From contig CADECF010000004.1 of the NCBI GenBank assembly GCA_902825775.1, positions 116,365 to 180,364 on the forward strand: DNA of 64,000 nt. Direction: 5' to 3'. The notes under the pieces were generated by a model. It saw only the letters and a list, made by a program, of their open reading frames with translations, was not told the origin of the DNA and ran no database searches. This document shows positions 1-10,085 of the stretch, in pieces; within the stretch, counting starts at the first letter, position 1, and every line of letters begins with the position of its first letter. Source of the stretch: an uncultured Lysobacteraceae bacterium. Its GTDB lineage: Bacteria; Pseudomonadota; Gammaproteobacteria; Xanthomonadales; Xanthomonadaceae. Made by a program: the position numbers and the translations under genes.

Positions 1-149
1 CAAGAGCTCGCGGCTGAAGCCGCTCCCACAAGATCAAGAGCTCGCGGCTGAAGCCACTCCCACAAGATCAAGAGCTCGCGGCTGAAGCCACTCCCACAAG
101 ATCAAGGGTTCGCGGCTGAAGCCGCTCCTACAAAAGCCGCTCCTACAAG
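1..149. repeat. Tandem 34-bp palindromic repeat (family A)
   Basis: Three direct copies of a 34-bp unit lie at 1-34, 35-68 and 69-102, followed by a degenerate fourth copy from 103 to about 133 and a stub to 149. Each unit carries an arm reading GCGGCTGAAGCCGC, which can fold on itself. The same family recurs as single or inverted copies near 30.2, 33.6, 40.4, 45.2, 47.3 and 51.7 kb. Copies 2 and 3 share one substitution (CCGC to CCAC), so copy 3 probably arose by duplication of copy 2. There are no spacers, so this is not a CRISPR array. Confidence 0.85.
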
Positions 150-155
150 CAACGC

Positions 156-2045
156 TTAGTGTGGGGAGAGCAGCTCGGCGACCAGCCGCTCGGCCAGCAC
201 GTCGGCCGCTTCGGAAACCGTATCCAACACGATCTCCGCATTTTCCGGTTTTTCGTAAGGCGAATCGATGCCGGTGAAGTTCCTGATCAAACCGGCGCGC
301 GCCTTGGCGTAAAGGCCTTTTTCGTCGCGCCGTTCGGCCACTTCCAGCGGTGTGTCCACGAACACTTCCAGGAATTCGCCTTGCGCGAACAAGCCGCGCG
401 CCATGCGGCGTTCGGCGCGGAACGGCGAGATGAAGCTGACCAGCACGATCAGGCCGGCATCGACCATCAATTTGGCCACTTCGGCCACGCGGCGTATGTT
501 TTCGACGCGGTCCTCGTCGGTGAAACCCAGATCCTTGTTGAGGCCGTGGCGGACGTTGTCGCCGTCGAGCAGATAGGTGTGGTGGCCCATCGCCAGCAGG
601 CGCTTTTCGACGAGGTTGGCGATGGTCGATTTGCCGGAACCGGACAAACCCGTGAACCACAGGCAACGCGCCTGCTGCCCCTTGATCCGCGCGCGCGCGG
701 CTTGGTCGACATCGACGTGCTGCCAATGGATGTTGGCGGCGCGCCGCAGCGCGAAATCGAGCGTGCCCGCCGCGACAGTGGCGTTGTTCTGGCGATCGAT
801 CAGGATGAAACCGCCGAGTTCGCGATTGTCCGCGTAGGCTTCGAATGCGATCGGCTGATCGAGATAGAGATTGCAGTAGCCGACTTCGTTCAATTCCAGA
901 TGCTTGGCGGCGAGCTGCTTCTGGGTGTTGACGTCGACCTTATGCTTGATCTCGGTGACCTGCACGGCCACGGTGCGCGCGCCGATCTTGAGCCAGTACG
1001 AACGGCCCGGCAGCAACGGCTGCTCGCCCATCCACAGCACATGCGCGGCGAACTGATCGGCGACTTGCGGCGGGCTGGACGCGGCGGCGATCACGTCGCC
1101 GCGGCTGATATCGATTTCGTCGGCGAGGGTGAGCGTCACCGCGCTGCCGGCGCCGGCGCGCGCCAGGTCGCCGCCGGCGGTGACGATGCGTTCGACCCGC
1201 GAACGCCTGCCCGACGGCAACGCCACGACAGCGGCGCCCGGGGCGATTTCGCCGGCGGCCACGGTACCGGCGTAACCGCGGAAATTCTGGTCCGGCCGCG
1301 ACACCCACTGCACCGGCATGCGGAACCCGATCTCGCGCGGCGCATCGGCCGTTTCGACCTGTTCGAGATGCCCGAGCAGGGCCGGGCCGCGGTACCAAGG
1401 CATCGACGGCGAAAGCGCGATCACGTTGTCGCCTTTCAGCGCCGACAGCGGAATCGCCACCACGTTGTGGATGCCGAGCTGCGCGGCGAGCTCGCGGTAG
1501 CCGTCGACGATGGCCTCGAATACCGCCTGATCGTAGCCGACCAGATCCATCTTGTTCACCGCCAACACCACGTGGCGGATGCCCAGCAGCGATGCGATGT
1601 AGCTATGCCGGCGCGTCTGCGTCAGCAAGCCTTTGCGCGCATCCACCAACACCACCGCCAGCTCCGCGGTGGAGGCGCCGGTGGCCATGTTGCGCGTGTA
1701 CTGCTCGTGGCCGGGGCAATCGGCGACGATGAATTTTCGTTTTTCCGTACCGAAGAAACGGTACGCGACGTCGATGGTGATGCCCTGCTCGCGTTCGGCG
1801 GACAAGCCGTCGACCAGCAGCGCGAAGTCGATTTCGCCGTTCTGGGTGCCGTGGCGCAGGCTGTCCGAGGCGAGCGCGGCCAATTGATCTTCGAGCAATA
1901 GGTGGCTGTCGTGCAGCAGGCGGCCGATCAACGTGCTCTTGCCATCGTCGACGCTGCCGCAAGTGATGAAGCGCAGCAGGCGCTTGCCTTCATGCCGCTG
2001 CAGATAGGCCGCGACCGCGGCTTCGGCATCTTGGGTGCTTGCCAT
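156..2045 (-). CDS. cysNC: Bifunctional sulfate adenylyltransferase subunit 1 / adenylylsulfate kinase (CysNC)
   Basis: This fusion couples GTP hydrolysis to formation of adenosine phosphosulfate (CysN part) and then phosphorylates it to PAPS (CysC part), in cytoplasmic sulfate assimilation. The CysN half shows the GTPase P-loop GSVDDGKST at residues 30-38, the G3 motif DCPGHE near 109 and the G4 motif NKMD near 166. The CysC half has its own P-loop GLSGSGKST near residue 465. The 629-residue length fits known CysNC fusions. The reading frame stays open upstream into cysD, but the start at 2045 was chosen because it overlaps the cysD stop (TGATG), which implies translational coupling. Confidence 0.95.
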   Translation of the reverse strand: MASTQDAEAAVAAYLQRHEGKRLLRFITCGSVDDGKSTLIGRLLHDSHLLLEDQLAALASDSLRHGTQNGEIDFALLVDGLSAEREQGITIDVAYRFFGTEKRKFIVADCPGHEQYTRNMATGASTAELAVVLVDARKGLLTQTRRHSYIASLLGIRHVVLAVNKMDLVGYDQAVFEAIVDGYRELAAQLGIHNVVAIPLSALKGDNVIALSPSMPWYRGPALLGHLEQVETADAPREIGFRMPVQWVSRPDQNFRGYAGTVAAGEIAPGAAVVALPSGRRSRVERIVTAGGDLARAGAGSAVTLTLADEIDISRGDVIAAASSPPQVADQFAAHVLWMGEQPLLPGRSYWLKIGARTVAVQVTEIKHKVDVNTQKQLAAKHLELNEVGYCNLYLDQPIAFEAYADNRELGGFILIDRQNNATVAAGTLDFALRRAANIHWQHVDVDQAARARIKGQQARCLWFTGLSGSGKSTIANLVEKRLLAMGHHTYLLDGDNVRHGLNKDLGFTDEDRVENIRRVAEVAKLMVDAGLIVLVSFISPFRAERRMARGLFAQGEFLEVFVDTPLEVAERRDEKGLYAKARAGLIRNFTGIDSPYEKPENAEIVLDTVSEAADVLAERLVAELLSPH

Positions 2046-2953
2046 CAGAAGTATCCTTCCTGCTTCTTCTTCTCCATCGAAGCCGTCGGATCGTGGTCGA
2101 TCACCCGGCCCTGGCGTTCGGACGTGGTGGCGACCAGCATCTCGGCGATTATTTTTTCCAGCGTGTCGGCCTGCGATTCGATCGCGCCGGTCAGGGGATA
2201 GCAGCCCAGCGTGCGGAAGCGGACTTTCTTGATCGCCGGACGCTCGCCTTCGCGCAGCGGCAGGCGTTCGTCGTCGACCAGGATCAGCGCGCCGTCGCGT
2301 TCGACCACCGGCCGCTCGGCGGCGAAATACAGCGAAGGCACAGGGATCTTTTCGCGATAGATGTATAGCCAGACGTCCAGCTCGGTCCAATTGGAGAGCG
2401 GAAACACGCGCACCGATTCGCCTTTGCGCACGCGCGTGTTGTAAAGATTCCACAACTCGGGGCGCTGGTTCTTGGGATCCCAGCGATGGCGATCGTTGCG
2501 GAAGGAGAAGATGCGTTCCTTGGCGCGGGACTTTTCTTCGTCGCGACGCGCGCCGGCGATGGCCGCATCGAAACGCCACTTGTCCAGGGCCTGTTTCAGG
2601 GCCTGGGTCTTCATCAGGTCGGTGTGGACGGTGGCGCCGTGGCTGATGGGGCCGATGCCCTGGGCGACACCGTCGGGATTGGTATGCGTGCGCAGCTCCA
2701 GGCCGGTTTCGGCGGCGCGGCGGTCGCGGAACGCGATCATCTCCCGGAATTTCCAGCCGGTATCCACATGCAGCAGCGGGATCGGCGGCCGCGCCGGGTA
2801 GAAGGCCTTCAGCAGCAGGTGCAGCAGCACCGAGCTGTCCTTGCCCACCGAATACAGCATCACCGGATTACGGAATTCGGCCGCGACCTCGCGCAGGATA
2901 TGGAGGCTTTCGGCTTCCAGCCGGTCGAGATGGGAAAGCGTGGTAGCGGTCAC
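2045..2953 (-). CDS. cysD: Sulfate adenylyltransferase subunit 2 (CysD)
   Basis: CysD catalyses the ATP-dependent adenylylation of sulfate and works as a heterodimer with the CysN part of the downstream fusion protein. The PP-loop motif SVGKDSS of the ATP pyrophosphatase family lies near residue 36, and the 302-residue length is normal. The start is GTG at 2953, since no ATG fits the conserved N-terminus; an AGG lies about eight bases upstream. The gene is divergent from etfB across a 222-bp gap, and its stop overlaps the cysNC start. Confidence 0.95.
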   Translation of the reverse strand: MTATTLSHLDRLEAESLHILREVAAEFRNPVMLYSVGKDSSVLLHLLLKAFYPARPPIPLLHVDTGWKFREMIAFRDRRAAETGLELRTHTNPDGVAQGIGPISHGATVHTDLMKTQALKQALDKWRFDAAIAGARRDEEKSRAKERIFSFRNDRHRWDPKNQRPELWNLYNTRVRKGESVRVFPLSNWTELDVWLYIYREKIPVPSLYFAAERPVVERDGALILVDDERLPLREGERPAIKKVRFRTLGCYPLTGAIESQADTLEKIIAEMLVATTSERQGRVIDHDPTASMEKKKQEGYF

Positions 2954-2982
2954 GTCGGCCTGGGAAGCGGGACAAGTCCGGC

Positions 2983-2988
2983 ATATTA
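2983..2988 (-). promoter_or_regulatory. Possible -10 element for cysD
   Basis: The minus strand reads TAATAT about 30 bases before the cysD GTG, one base from the sigma-70 -10 consensus, in otherwise GC-rich sequence. No convincing -35 box sits 16-18 bases upstream, so the call rests on the hexamer and its position. Confidence 0.3.
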
Positions 2989-3106
2989 GCCCCGCCGTTC
3001 AGCGTGCAGGGCGCCGACGGGGTCCCGGCCAGCTTCCATCTGGCCATAAGCTCATGCCGCGCGGTTACCGGCCGATGTCGGGTCGCGCTGTCGGGGCCGG
3101 ACCCGC

Positions 3107-3112
3107 TAAAAT
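3107..3112 (+). promoter_or_regulatory. Possible -10 element for etfBA
   Basis: TAAAAT lies 63 bases before the etfB start in the divergent cysD-etfB intergenic region. No good -35 hexamer is visible at the usual spacing, so this is only a weak promoter candidate. Confidence 0.25.
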
Positions 3113-3175
3113 CCCGGTTTCCCGCATTCCAGGCTGGGCAAAAGCCCGCCGACCCCCACAAGGACCCCCGGCACG

Positions 3176-3922
3176 ATGAAGATTCTCGTCGGCTACAAGC
3201 GCGTGGTGGACTTCAATGTCCGCATCCAGGTCAAGCCGGACGGTTCCGGCGTGGTCACCGACGGCGTCAAGCTGTCGGCCAACCCGTTCGACGACATCGC
3301 GCTCGAAGAAGCCTTGCGCCTGCGCGACAAAGGCATCGCTACCGAAGTCGTGGTCGCCACGATCGCGCCGGCCGATGCCCAGGCGCACCTGCGCAACGGC
3401 CTGGCGATGGGCGCCAACCGCGCCATCCACGTGGTGGCCGACCAGCCCATCCAGCCGCTGACCGCGGCGCGCGCCTTTCTCAAGCTGATCGAGAAGGAGC
3501 AGCCGGATATCGTGATCCTGGGCAAGCAAGCCATCGACGACGATGCCAGCCAGACCGGCCAGATGCTCGCCACGTTGTGGGGCCGGCCGCAGGCGACGTT
3601 CGCATCGAAATTGGAGGTAGCGGACGGCAAGGCCACGGTGACGCGCGAAGTCGACGCCGGCCTGGAAACGTTGGAAGTCGATCTGCCCGCTGTGATCACC
3701 ACCGATCTGCGCCTCAACGAGCCGCGCTTCATCAAGCTGCCGGACATCATGAAGGCCAAGAGCAAGCCGCTGGAGACGATCGCCTTCGCCGACCTGGGCG
3801 TAGACACCGGCGATACGCTCAAGACCACCCATTACGCGCCGCCGCCCAAGCGCAGCAAGGGCGTGATGGTGAAGGACGCGGCCGAACTGGTCGCCGCACT
3901 CAAGCAGAAGGGGTTGCTGTAA
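3176..3922 (+). CDS. etfB: Electron transfer flavoprotein beta subunit
   Basis: EtfB pairs with EtfA to carry electrons from acyl-CoA and related dehydrogenases to the ETF-ubiquinone oxidoreductase; the beta subunit binds AMP structurally. The N-terminus MKILVGYKRVVDFNVRIQV and the NPFDDIALEEALRL segment near residue 39 are typical of the family. Its 248 residues are the normal length. The stop codon overlaps the etfA start (TAATG), so the two subunits are translationally coupled in a two-gene operon. Confidence 0.95.
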   Translation: MKILVGYKRVVDFNVRIQVKPDGSGVVTDGVKLSANPFDDIALEEALRLRDKGIATEVVVATIAPADAQAHLRNGLAMGANRAIHVVADQPIQPLTAARAFLKLIEKEQPDIVILGKQAIDDDASQTGQMLATLWGRPQATFASKLEVADGKATVTREVDAGLETLEVDLPAVITTDLRLNEPRFIKLPDIMKAKSKPLETIAFADLGVDTGDTLKTTHYAPPPKRSKGVMVKDAAELVAALKQKGLL

Positions 3923-4860
3923 TGAGCAAGGTACTGATCGTCGCCGAACATCTGGACGGCAAGCTCAATGCGTCGACCGCCAAGTGCGTCTCCGCGGCGC
4001 AGGCGCTCGAGCCCGAAGCCATCGACATCGTCGTGCTGGCCGCCGATCCGGCCGCCGTCGTCGCGCAAGCCGCGCAGATTTCCGGCGTCGCCAAAGTGCT
4101 GACCGTGGCCAACGCCGCCAACGCCAATGCCATCGCGCAAGTGTTGGCGCCGCAAATCGCCAAGCTCGCCACCGGCTACAGCCACGTGTTCGGGCCCAGC
4201 ACGACGTTCGGCAAGGATCTGATGCCCTGCGTCGCCGCCCTGCTCGGCGTGGCCCAGGTATCCGACGTGATGGCGGTGGAAGCCAGCCATACGTTCAAGC
4301 GGCCGATCTATGCCGGCAACGCCATCATCACCGTCGAAGCGCCGGCCGATCACGCCGTCGTCGCCACCGTCCGCACCGCCTCGTGGCCGGAAGCGGCGAA
4401 AGGCGGCAGCGCGGCGGTCGAGGCGGCCAATGTGGAGGCATCGCTACCGACCCACACCCGCTACGTCGGGCTGGCGGCAGGCAAGTCCGACCGCCCCGAT
4501 CTGCAGAGCGCCAAGCGCGTCGTGTCCGGCGGCCGCGGCGTGGGTTCGGCCGACAACTTCAAGATCGTCTACGACTTCGCCGACAAGCTCGGCGCCGCCG
4601 TCGGCGCCTCGCGCGCCGCGGTCGATGCCGGTTACGTGCCCAACGAATTGCAGGTCGGCCAGACCGGCAAGATCATCGCGCCGGAGCTGTACATCGCGAT
4701 CGGCATCAGCGGTGCGATCCAGCACCTGACCGGCATCAAGGACGCCGGCACCATCGTCGCGATCAACAAGGATGCCGATGCGCCGATCTTCGAGATCGCG
4801 GACATCGGTTTGGTAGGCGATCTGTTCAAGCTGTTGCCGGAGCTGGAAGCGGCGCTTTGA
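3922..4860 (+). CDS. etfA: Electron transfer flavoprotein alpha subunit
   Basis: EtfA binds the FAD that accepts and passes electrons. The C-terminal FAD domain is clear: VSGGRGVG near residue 194, [20 protein letters not shown] near 247 and the [20 protein letters not shown] stretch near the end. The frame is open further upstream, but the start at 3922 gives the normal 312-residue protein beginning [10 protein letters not shown] and overlaps the etfB stop by one base. Confidence 0.95.
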   Translation: MSKVLIVAEHLDGKLNASTAKCVSAAQALEPEAIDIVVLAADPAAVVAQAAQISGVAKVLTVANAANANAIAQVLAPQIAKLATGYSHVFGPSTTFGKDLMPCVAALLGVAQVSDVMAVEASHTFKRPIYAGNAIITVEAPADHAVVATVRTASWPEAAKGGSAAVEAANVEASLPTHTRYVGLAAGKSDRPDLQSAKRVVSGGRGVGSADNFKIVYDFADKLGAAVGASRAAVDAGYVPNELQVGQTGKIIAPELYIAIGISGAIQHLTGIKDAGTIVAINKDADAPIFEIADIGLVGDLFKLLPELEAAL

Positions 4861-4935
4861 GGAACGGCGGCAGCCACCGGTCGGCCGATCGCCGCTGCGC
4901 TAAGCTCGGCACCGCAAAACAATGGATGGTGGCAC

Positions 4936-5886
4936 GTGGATGATCTGAGCCGCAGCGTGCTCGTACTGGGTTCGACCGGTTTCATCGGCCGGCATCTGGT
5001 GCGCGAACTGGACCGCGCGGGTTACCGCATCTTCGCCCTCGCCCGCACCGAAACCGAGAACAGCATCGGCAATGTGCACAAGATCAGAGGCTCGGCCGAG
5101 GATGTCGACCTGCTGCGCACGTTGCTCGATCGCTGCGACCACATCGTCCATGCGGCGGGCACGACGACGCCCTCCGTTTCGGCGGCGTCGCCACAGCTCG
5201 AAATCGCCGGCAATCTCAATATGTTGGCGAGGCTACTGGCTTTGTCCGGCGAGCTGCCGGGTAAGCGCCTGATTTACTTGTCTTCGGCCGGCGCCGTCTA
5301 TGGGGATTGCCCGCCCCAGGCTGAGGAAGGCGCCACGCTCCGCCCGCGATCCTATTACGGCGCAGGCAAGGCCGCAGCCGAAGCCTTCATCCATGCCTGC
5401 ACCGTCACTACCGATTGGAGCGGTGTCGTACTCAGGCCCAGCAACGTCTACGGACCTGGGCAAGTCGCCGGCAAGGGTTTCGCGATCGTACCGACGGTCT
5501 TGGCCAGCGCCGCGGAAGGCGCGCCTTTCTATGTGATGGGCGACGGCAGCACCGTCCGCGACTATTGTTTCGTTTCCGACCTGATCGGCTTGATCATGAA
5601 AGCCATCGAAAGCCCCCAGAACGCCCCATTCGCGGTATACAACGCCGCCTCCGGCCAAACCGCATCGGTCCTGCAGCTGATCTCGGCCTGCGAGCGCAGC
5701 AGCGGGCGCAAGATAGACATAAGCTTTCGCCCGGGCCGTCGCATCGATGTGCCCAATGTATCTTTGGATACGAAGTCGGTCCGTTCGTCCTATGGCTGGA
5801 CCGCCAAAGTGCCGCTGGACGAAGGACTCGACCGCACCTGGCGCTGGCTGCAAGAATCCAGGTGCCGCGATACCCACGAGGAGTAG
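4936..5886 (+). CDS. NAD-dependent sugar epimerase/dehydratase (SDR family)
   Basis: This 316-residue protein is an extended short-chain dehydrogenase of the nucleotide-sugar epimerase type. It has the NAD-binding motif [10 protein letters not shown] at residues 12-21, an SSAGAVYG segment near 117 and the catalytic YYGAGK (YxxxK) near 138. The start is GTG at 4936, chosen because it leaves a short N-terminus before the Rossmann strand. It opens a three-gene plus-strand set with a polyprenyl-sugar transferase and a GtrA protein. It probably supplies an activated sugar for surface glycan; the exact substrate cannot be read from the sequence. Confidence 0.85.
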   Translation: MDDLSRSVLVLGSTGFIGRHLVRELDRAGYRIFALARTETENSIGNVHKIRGSAEDVDLLRTLLDRCDHIVHAAGTTTPSVSAASPQLEIAGNLNMLARLLALSGELPGKRLIYLSSAGAVYGDCPPQAEEGATLRPRSYYGAGKAAAEAFIHACTVTTDWSGVVLRPSNVYGPGQVAGKGFAIVPTVLASAAEGAPFYVMGDGSTVRDYCFVSDLIGLIMKAIESPQNAPFAVYNAASGQTASVLQLISACERSSGRKIDISFRPGRRIDVPNVSLDTKSVRSSYGWTAKVPLDEGLDRTWRWLQESRCRDTHEE

Positions 5887-5904
5887 GCATGCGTTGCCGG
5901 CCCC

Positions 5905-6888
5905 ATGTCTAAGCAAAGCCAGATCGACGTTTCCGTGGTGGTGCCCGTCTATGGCGGCGCCGATGCGCTGTCCGAACTGCGGCAGCGGCTCGACACGGCC
6001 ATGCGGCAGCACGGTCGCCGCTACGAACTGATCCTCGTCGACGATCGTGGCCAGACCCATGCCTGGCAGATCATCGAAGCGCTCAGCCGCAGCCACCCGG
6101 AAGTCGTCGGCGTGCGCCTGAGCCGCAATTTCGGCCAGCATGCAGCCACCATTTGCGGGATAGAGCACGCGCGCGGCGAATGGATCGTCACCATGGACGA
6201 CGATCTGGAGCACCCGCCGGAAGCCATCGCATCGATGCTCGCCCAAGCCGATGCCGGCCGTCCGCTGGTCTACGGCGTGTTCGAGAACCGCACCCATGCG
6301 GGCTACCGCAACCTATCGTCGGAACTGATGCGCCGCTGCCTGAAGCTCGCATTCCCGGACATGAACGAAAACTACACTTCGTTCCGCGTGATCCATGCTC
6401 CGCTAGCCGCCAAGCTGACGCGTTTCGACCTCAACAGGCCCTATGTCGACGGCATGCTGTCGTGGCTGACCTCCGACGCTCAGGCCGTGCCTGTCGAGCA
6501 CATGCAGCGCAGGCACGGCGAGAGCACTTACACGCTGCGCAAGCTGGTATCGCACGCCGTCAACATCATCATCACTTATTCGCACTTGCCCTTGCGCATG
6601 GTGACTTATGGCGGCGGCGTGCTCTCGGTGCTCAGCTTCCTCTACCTGCTGTACCTCATCTGGGGACGGATCACCGGGCACATCACCGATCCCGGCTACA
6701 CATCGCTGATGTCGGTCGTGCTACTGGCGTGCGGCATCCAGCTGCTGATACTGGGCACGCTGGGCGAGTATCTGGGGCGCCTCATGGGCGCGGTCTACAA
6801 ACGCCCGGTCTATTCCGTCGAAAGGCTCAGCGGGCGGCCGGGCGCATCCGAGCCGCATCCGCACGCCGGCATCGATCCGGCGCCGTGA
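5905..6888 (+). CDS. GT2 polyprenyl-phosphate glycosyltransferase (GtrB/DPM-like)
   Basis: This 327-residue membrane-anchored family 2 glycosyltransferase probably moves a sugar from a nucleotide donor to undecaprenyl phosphate on the cytoplasmic face. The GT-A fold is seen from VSVVVPVYGGADALSEL near residue 9 to the metal-binding MDDDLEHPP near 97. Two membrane helices follow near residues 230-255 and 265-292, as in GtrB and ArnC. Its stop overlaps the GTG start of the gtrA-like gene (GTGA). A GtrB-GtrA pair typically makes and flips a lipid-linked monosaccharide used for side branches. Confidence 0.87.
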   Translation: MSKQSQIDVSVVVPVYGGADALSELRQRLDTAMRQHGRRYELILVDDRGQTHAWQIIEALSRSHPEVVGVRLSRNFGQHAATICGIEHARGEWIVTMDDDLEHPPEAIASMLAQADAGRPLVYGVFENRTHAGYRNLSSELMRRCLKLAFPDMNENYTSFRVIHAPLAAKLTRFDLNRPYVDGMLSWLTSDAQAVPVEHMQRRHGESTYTLRKLVSHAVNIIITYSHLPLRMVTYGGGVLSVLSFLYLLYLIWGRITGHITDPGYTSLMSVVLLACGIQLLILGTLGEYLGRLMGAVYKRPVYSVERLSGRPGASEPHPHAGIDPAP

Positions 6889-7250
6889 TTTCCAAGCAAT
6901 TCGCGGGCTTCCTGGCGGTAGGAGCGAGCAACACCCTGGTCGCCTACGGTGCCTACCTGCTGCTGGTGAACTGGCTGCCCTACGTGCTGGCCTGGAGCCT
7001 GGGCTATGCGCTCGGAATCGTCTGCGGATACGCGGCTAACGCATTGTTCGTGTTCAAGAAGCCGGTGCGCGGCGGGTCCGCCCTGGCTTATGCGCTGATC
7101 TATGTCGGCCAATACGCCATCAGCGTCGTGCTGCTCGCGATCTCCCAGGAACGGCTGATGCTGCCGCATTGGCTCGCTGCGATCGTGGTGATCGGCTTGA
7201 CCGTTCCGCCCACTTTCCTGCTGGTGCGCTGGACGATGAATCGCCAATGA
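6885..7250 (+). CDS. GtrA-like membrane protein
   Basis: This 121-residue, four-helix membrane protein has GtrA-family features: KQFAGFLAVGASNTLVAYGAY at the N-terminus, followed by GYAANALFVFKK. GtrA proteins are thought to flip undecaprenyl-phosphate-linked sugars made by a partner GT2 enzyme. The GTG start at 6885 overlaps the stop of that partner, which indicates tight coupling. A longer open frame extends upstream but runs through the GT2 gene and is not real. The gene converges with the methyltransferase gene 27 bases downstream. Confidence 0.8.
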   Translation: MISKQFAGFLAVGASNTLVAYGAYLLLVNWLPYVLAWSLGYALGIVCGYAANALFVFKKPVRGGSALAYALIYVGQYAISVVLLAISQERLMLPHWLAAIVVIGLTVPPTFLLVRWTMNRQ

Positions 7251-7277
7251 GCGCGCCGGTCCGCCGCACGCGGATCG

Positions 7278-7976
7278 CTATACCCGTCTTCCGCAAACGA
7301 CGTATTGCGCGCCGAGCGGTAACCAGGACAAAGCGCGGTCGACGCGCGCCGCCCAGCGCTGCTTCAGCGGCAGGAAGAACAGATACGAAGTCTCCAGCAC
7401 CTGGAATCCCTGCTGCGCCAGCAGCGATCGGGTTTCGCCGGGCCACAACAGCACCGCATCGTGGTCGAATGGACAACGCATCACGGCCAGGCGCGTCAGC
7501 GGATTGACCGGATTGTGCTCGAACACCGCGAAAATGCCGCCGGGACGCGTCACGCGCCAGGCTTCGGCGATGAAGGCGGCCCGGTCCTGCGGCGGTACGT
7601 GGTGCATCACGCAAACCGTGAGGGTCATGTCATGGGAGCCGTCGTCGTAAGGCAGGCGGACGCCGTCATAGACACGGTAATGCACGCCCGGATTCGCGGC
7701 TTCGGCGCTGCGAACCGCATCTTCGGAGACGTCGACCCCGTGCAGCTGCCGCACCCGGCCCGCCAGCGAAGGATGCATCGCGCCGATGCCGCAACCGATA
7801 TCGAGGCACGCGGCCGAAGCGGAGGGCTGGACATGCTTGTCCAGCAGCGCGATGGCGGCATCCGCCTTGCCCCGTAGGAAATGGTCCATGTCGACCGGCG
7901 TGAAACCGATCGCCTTGTCGACATCCTGGCGATAGTCGGGATATTCCTCTTTGGCCCATCTATTCGGCTCGGACAT
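7278..7976 (-). CDS. Class I SAM-dependent methyltransferase
   Basis: This 232-residue protein has the SAM-binding motif CLDIGCGIGA near residue 58, an acidic GVDVSEDAV strand near 79 and the later motif VTRPGGIFAVFEHNP near 143. It is the last gene of the minus-strand polysaccharide operon, 24 bases after the large membrane protein. The most likely job is methylation of a sugar or lipid intermediate, inferred from context only. Confidence 0.8.
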   Translation of the reverse strand: MSEPNRWAKEEYPDYRQDVDKAIGFTPVDMDHFLRGKADAAIALLDKHVQPSASAACLDIGCGIGAMHPSLAGRVRQLHGVDVSEDAVRSAEAANPGVHYRVYDGVRLPYDDGSHDMTLTVCVMHHVPPQDRAAFIAEAWRVTRPGGIFAVFEHNPVNPLTRLAVMRCPFDHDAVLLWPGETRSLLAQQGFQVLETSYLFFLPLKQRWAARVDRALSWLPLGAQYVVCGRRV

Positions 7977-8000
7977 CTTTCGCCTCCGTTCGTCCCTGCA

Positions 8001-10085
8001 TCAGCGGACCAACCGCATGAAGTATAGATCTATCTGCGAGGCGTTTATTTTGGATACGCGAGACGGCCCTTCGTTCGCACGCAGATTCAACCGTAATTGC
8101 CCGCATTCCCCGGCCGGCAATATCTCCGGAATCCGCAGATGCCTGATTTTCCTGTCTGCGGGCCAACGAATGGTGTCGAGTAGGCGGTCGTTGATGCGGA
8201 TCTCCAGGCGGAAGCTTCCGGATGGGATCGGATCCTTGTTCGGCACGTAGTAGTACAAGTCTAGCGCGCGACGATCCGCGCCCGCGCAGACGCGCTTTTC
8301 GGCTTCGATCCCGCCGTCGGCGCCCACGCTCACGGGTAGTTTCAGCACCAACACCAGTTCGCCGAAGAAACCCACGCGTGGATCCTTGCTCATTTGCCGG
8401 ATTTTTCCGGCCGAACGCAACTGGTTGGCTTCGAACCATCCTTCCGGCGGCGATTTCGCCGCGCCGACCAGCGTATGCCGCCAACCGGAGAGCACGCGCC
8501 CGTACTTCTCCGCATAGAGCCATCTGGCCGCCAGCGCCAGCACGAGAAAAGCCAGCAGCAGCAGGATCAGGCTGCGCGCGGGAATCCACCACTTGGCGAT
8601 GCCGGCTCGCATGTCGCCCGTCTCGAATCCAACGGCAGCATAGGCGATTACCTGCGCCATGATGAACCACAGTGGGAACACATACCGCGGCTGGCTTTCC
8701 CCGGTAAGCACCAATGCACCGACCAGCACGCTCAGCAATGCGAACAAAGCAAGGCCTTCGTACGCGACTGGGCGCCGCAATACGGCCACAACCGACAGCA
8801 ACCCCAACGCCGCGATCAGCAACGAATAGCACACGTTGTAGACACGGGTGAAGGGAATCAGCCAGCGGGTCGCCGGCTTGGCCTGCGCCTGGTAAAAACC
8901 GTGTTGCGAACCCAGCCATGCCTGCTTGCGCGAGCGTTCCACCAGATTTCCGAATCTGGATTGCGGCTGCAGCGCGAAATCGGATAACGGCACGGCGTGC
9001 GCCAAGTCCTGCCGCTCGGGCGGCGGCAAGGCGAAGAAGAATTGCTTCCAGAGCACTTGTCCCTGGCGATACAAACCGTTCGACAGCGTAGTGCCGTAAA
9101 TGCCGGTGCGAATTTGCGCCAGGCGCTGCCCCTGCTCTGCAGTCAGCATGTAACCGGCATGCTTGAGGCCGGACGCGATGCCGGCATAGATTGCGAACAC
9201 TGCGACCAGCATCAGCGCCACTGCACGCAGGCGCGCGTCGCTCCTGGCCCACGCATACAGCAAGGCCAACGCCGCGCCGGCGAGCACGATCGGCGTCGCT
9301 TCTCGCTGCATATCGAGCAGCACAAGCAGCCAGGCCAAGCCGAGCACGCCGACGCCGATCGCGACCTTATGCGGCAAACCCGTACGCCCGCTGCCGACGA
9401 GATCGCGGGCCGCGCGGAATCCCCAGAAAAACAGCACTAAGAAGAATAATCCCCAGATATCGTGGCTGGTGATCGGCAGCGCCAAAATCGGTTCCATCGC
9501 GCCCAGCCACAGCACCACGAATGCTTGCGCGGCGCGGTGGCCCAGTACCCGCCGGGCCAGGTCGTAGCCGGCCAACTGCACCACGAGCAGCATCGCCAGG
9601 TTCGCGATCGGCACCACGGCCGGGTTCGGCCCGAACAGCATCACCAGCGGCACCAGCACCGGCAGCGCGCGCTCGTGATAGATGGACTTCACGGTCAGAT
9701 CCGAACTGGCCGCCATGTCCACCGCACGCAGCCACATCGTCTCGAAATCGCTGATCCAGGCCACTTCGATCGAAGCGATATAGGCCCCGTAAGCGACGGT
9801 TGCCCCGATTAGCGAGCAAGCCAGGAATCGTCCCGGCGGAAACGGATTCCCGCGCCTGATCACCGCCACGAACAACGCGCCGACAGCGAGCGCGACCGCT
9901 GCGCCGGCGGCGATGTAATGCAATTGACCGGCGCGCACCAATACGACCAAATACTTGCCGTACTCGATCCATACGAACGCGAAAAGGAGGATCAGCGGGA
10001 TGGCGAGCAGAGTGCCCAGCATTTCGCCGCCTATCCCCTTCGCCGCGCTGCCCAGCCGCAACGCTATTCCGCCCTTGCCGCTCAT
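8001..10085 (-). CDS. Large polytopic membrane protein, GT-C glycosyltransferase-like
   Basis: This 694-residue protein has a long run of hydrophobic helices over roughly the first 500 residues and a soluble C-terminal domain of about 180 residues. The early loop ISDFETMWLRAVDMAASSDL and the YHERALPVLVPLVMLFGPNP segment resemble GT-C enzymes of the PMT/ArnT type, which use lipid-linked sugar donors on the periplasmic side. A catalytic acidic residue in the first loop (DFETMW, near residue 113) is plausible. Its ATG overlaps the stop of the upstream CheR-like gene (ATGA). With GtrA/GtrB in the locus it could add a lipid-donated sugar to the glycan; this is inference. Confidence 0.65.
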   Translation of the reverse strand: MSGKGGIALRLGSAAKGIGGEMLGTLLAIPLILLFAFVWIEYGKYLVVLVRAGQLHYIAAGAAVALAVGALFVAVIRRGNPFPPGRFLACSLIGATVAYGAYIASIEVAWISDFETMWLRAVDMAASSDLTVKSIYHERALPVLVPLVMLFGPNPAVVPIANLAMLLVVQLAGYDLARRVLGHRAAQAFVVLWLGAMEPILALPITSHDIWGLFFLVLFFWGFRAARDLVGSGRTGLPHKVAIGVGVLGLAWLLVLLDMQREATPIVLAGAALALLYAWARSDARLRAVALMLVAVFAIYAGIASGLKHAGYMLTAEQGQRLAQIRTGIYGTTLSNGLYRQGQVLWKQFFFALPPPERQDLAHAVPLSDFALQPQSRFGNLVERSRKQAWLGSQHGFYQAQAKPATRWLIPFTRVYNVCYSLLIAALGLLSVVAVLRRPVAYEGLALFALLSVLVGALVLTGESQPRYVFPLWFIMAQVIAYAAVGFETGDMRAGIAKWWIPARSLILLLLAFLVLALAARWLYAEKYGRVLSGWRHTLVGAAKSPPEGWFEANQLRSAGKIRQMSKDPRVGFFGELVLVLKLPVSVGADGGIEAEKRVCAGADRRALDLYYYVPNKDPIPSGSFRLEIRINDRLLDTIRWPADRKIRHLRIPEILPAGECGQLRLNLRANEGPSRVSKINASQIDLYFMRLVR

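Noticed and set aside
1-133. Direct repeats at the left edge as a CRISPR array
   Set aside because: The 34-bp units follow each other without spacers, and the same palindrome appears at many other intergenic sites.
159-1901. Long plus-strand open frame of 580 codons
   Set aside because: It is antisense to cysNC, which has full motif support; the frame is open because of GC-rich codon bias.
156-2953. cysD-cysNC as part of a sulfated glycan system with the polysaccharide locus
   Set aside because: No sulfotransferase is visible in the window and these genes serve ordinary sulfate assimilation.
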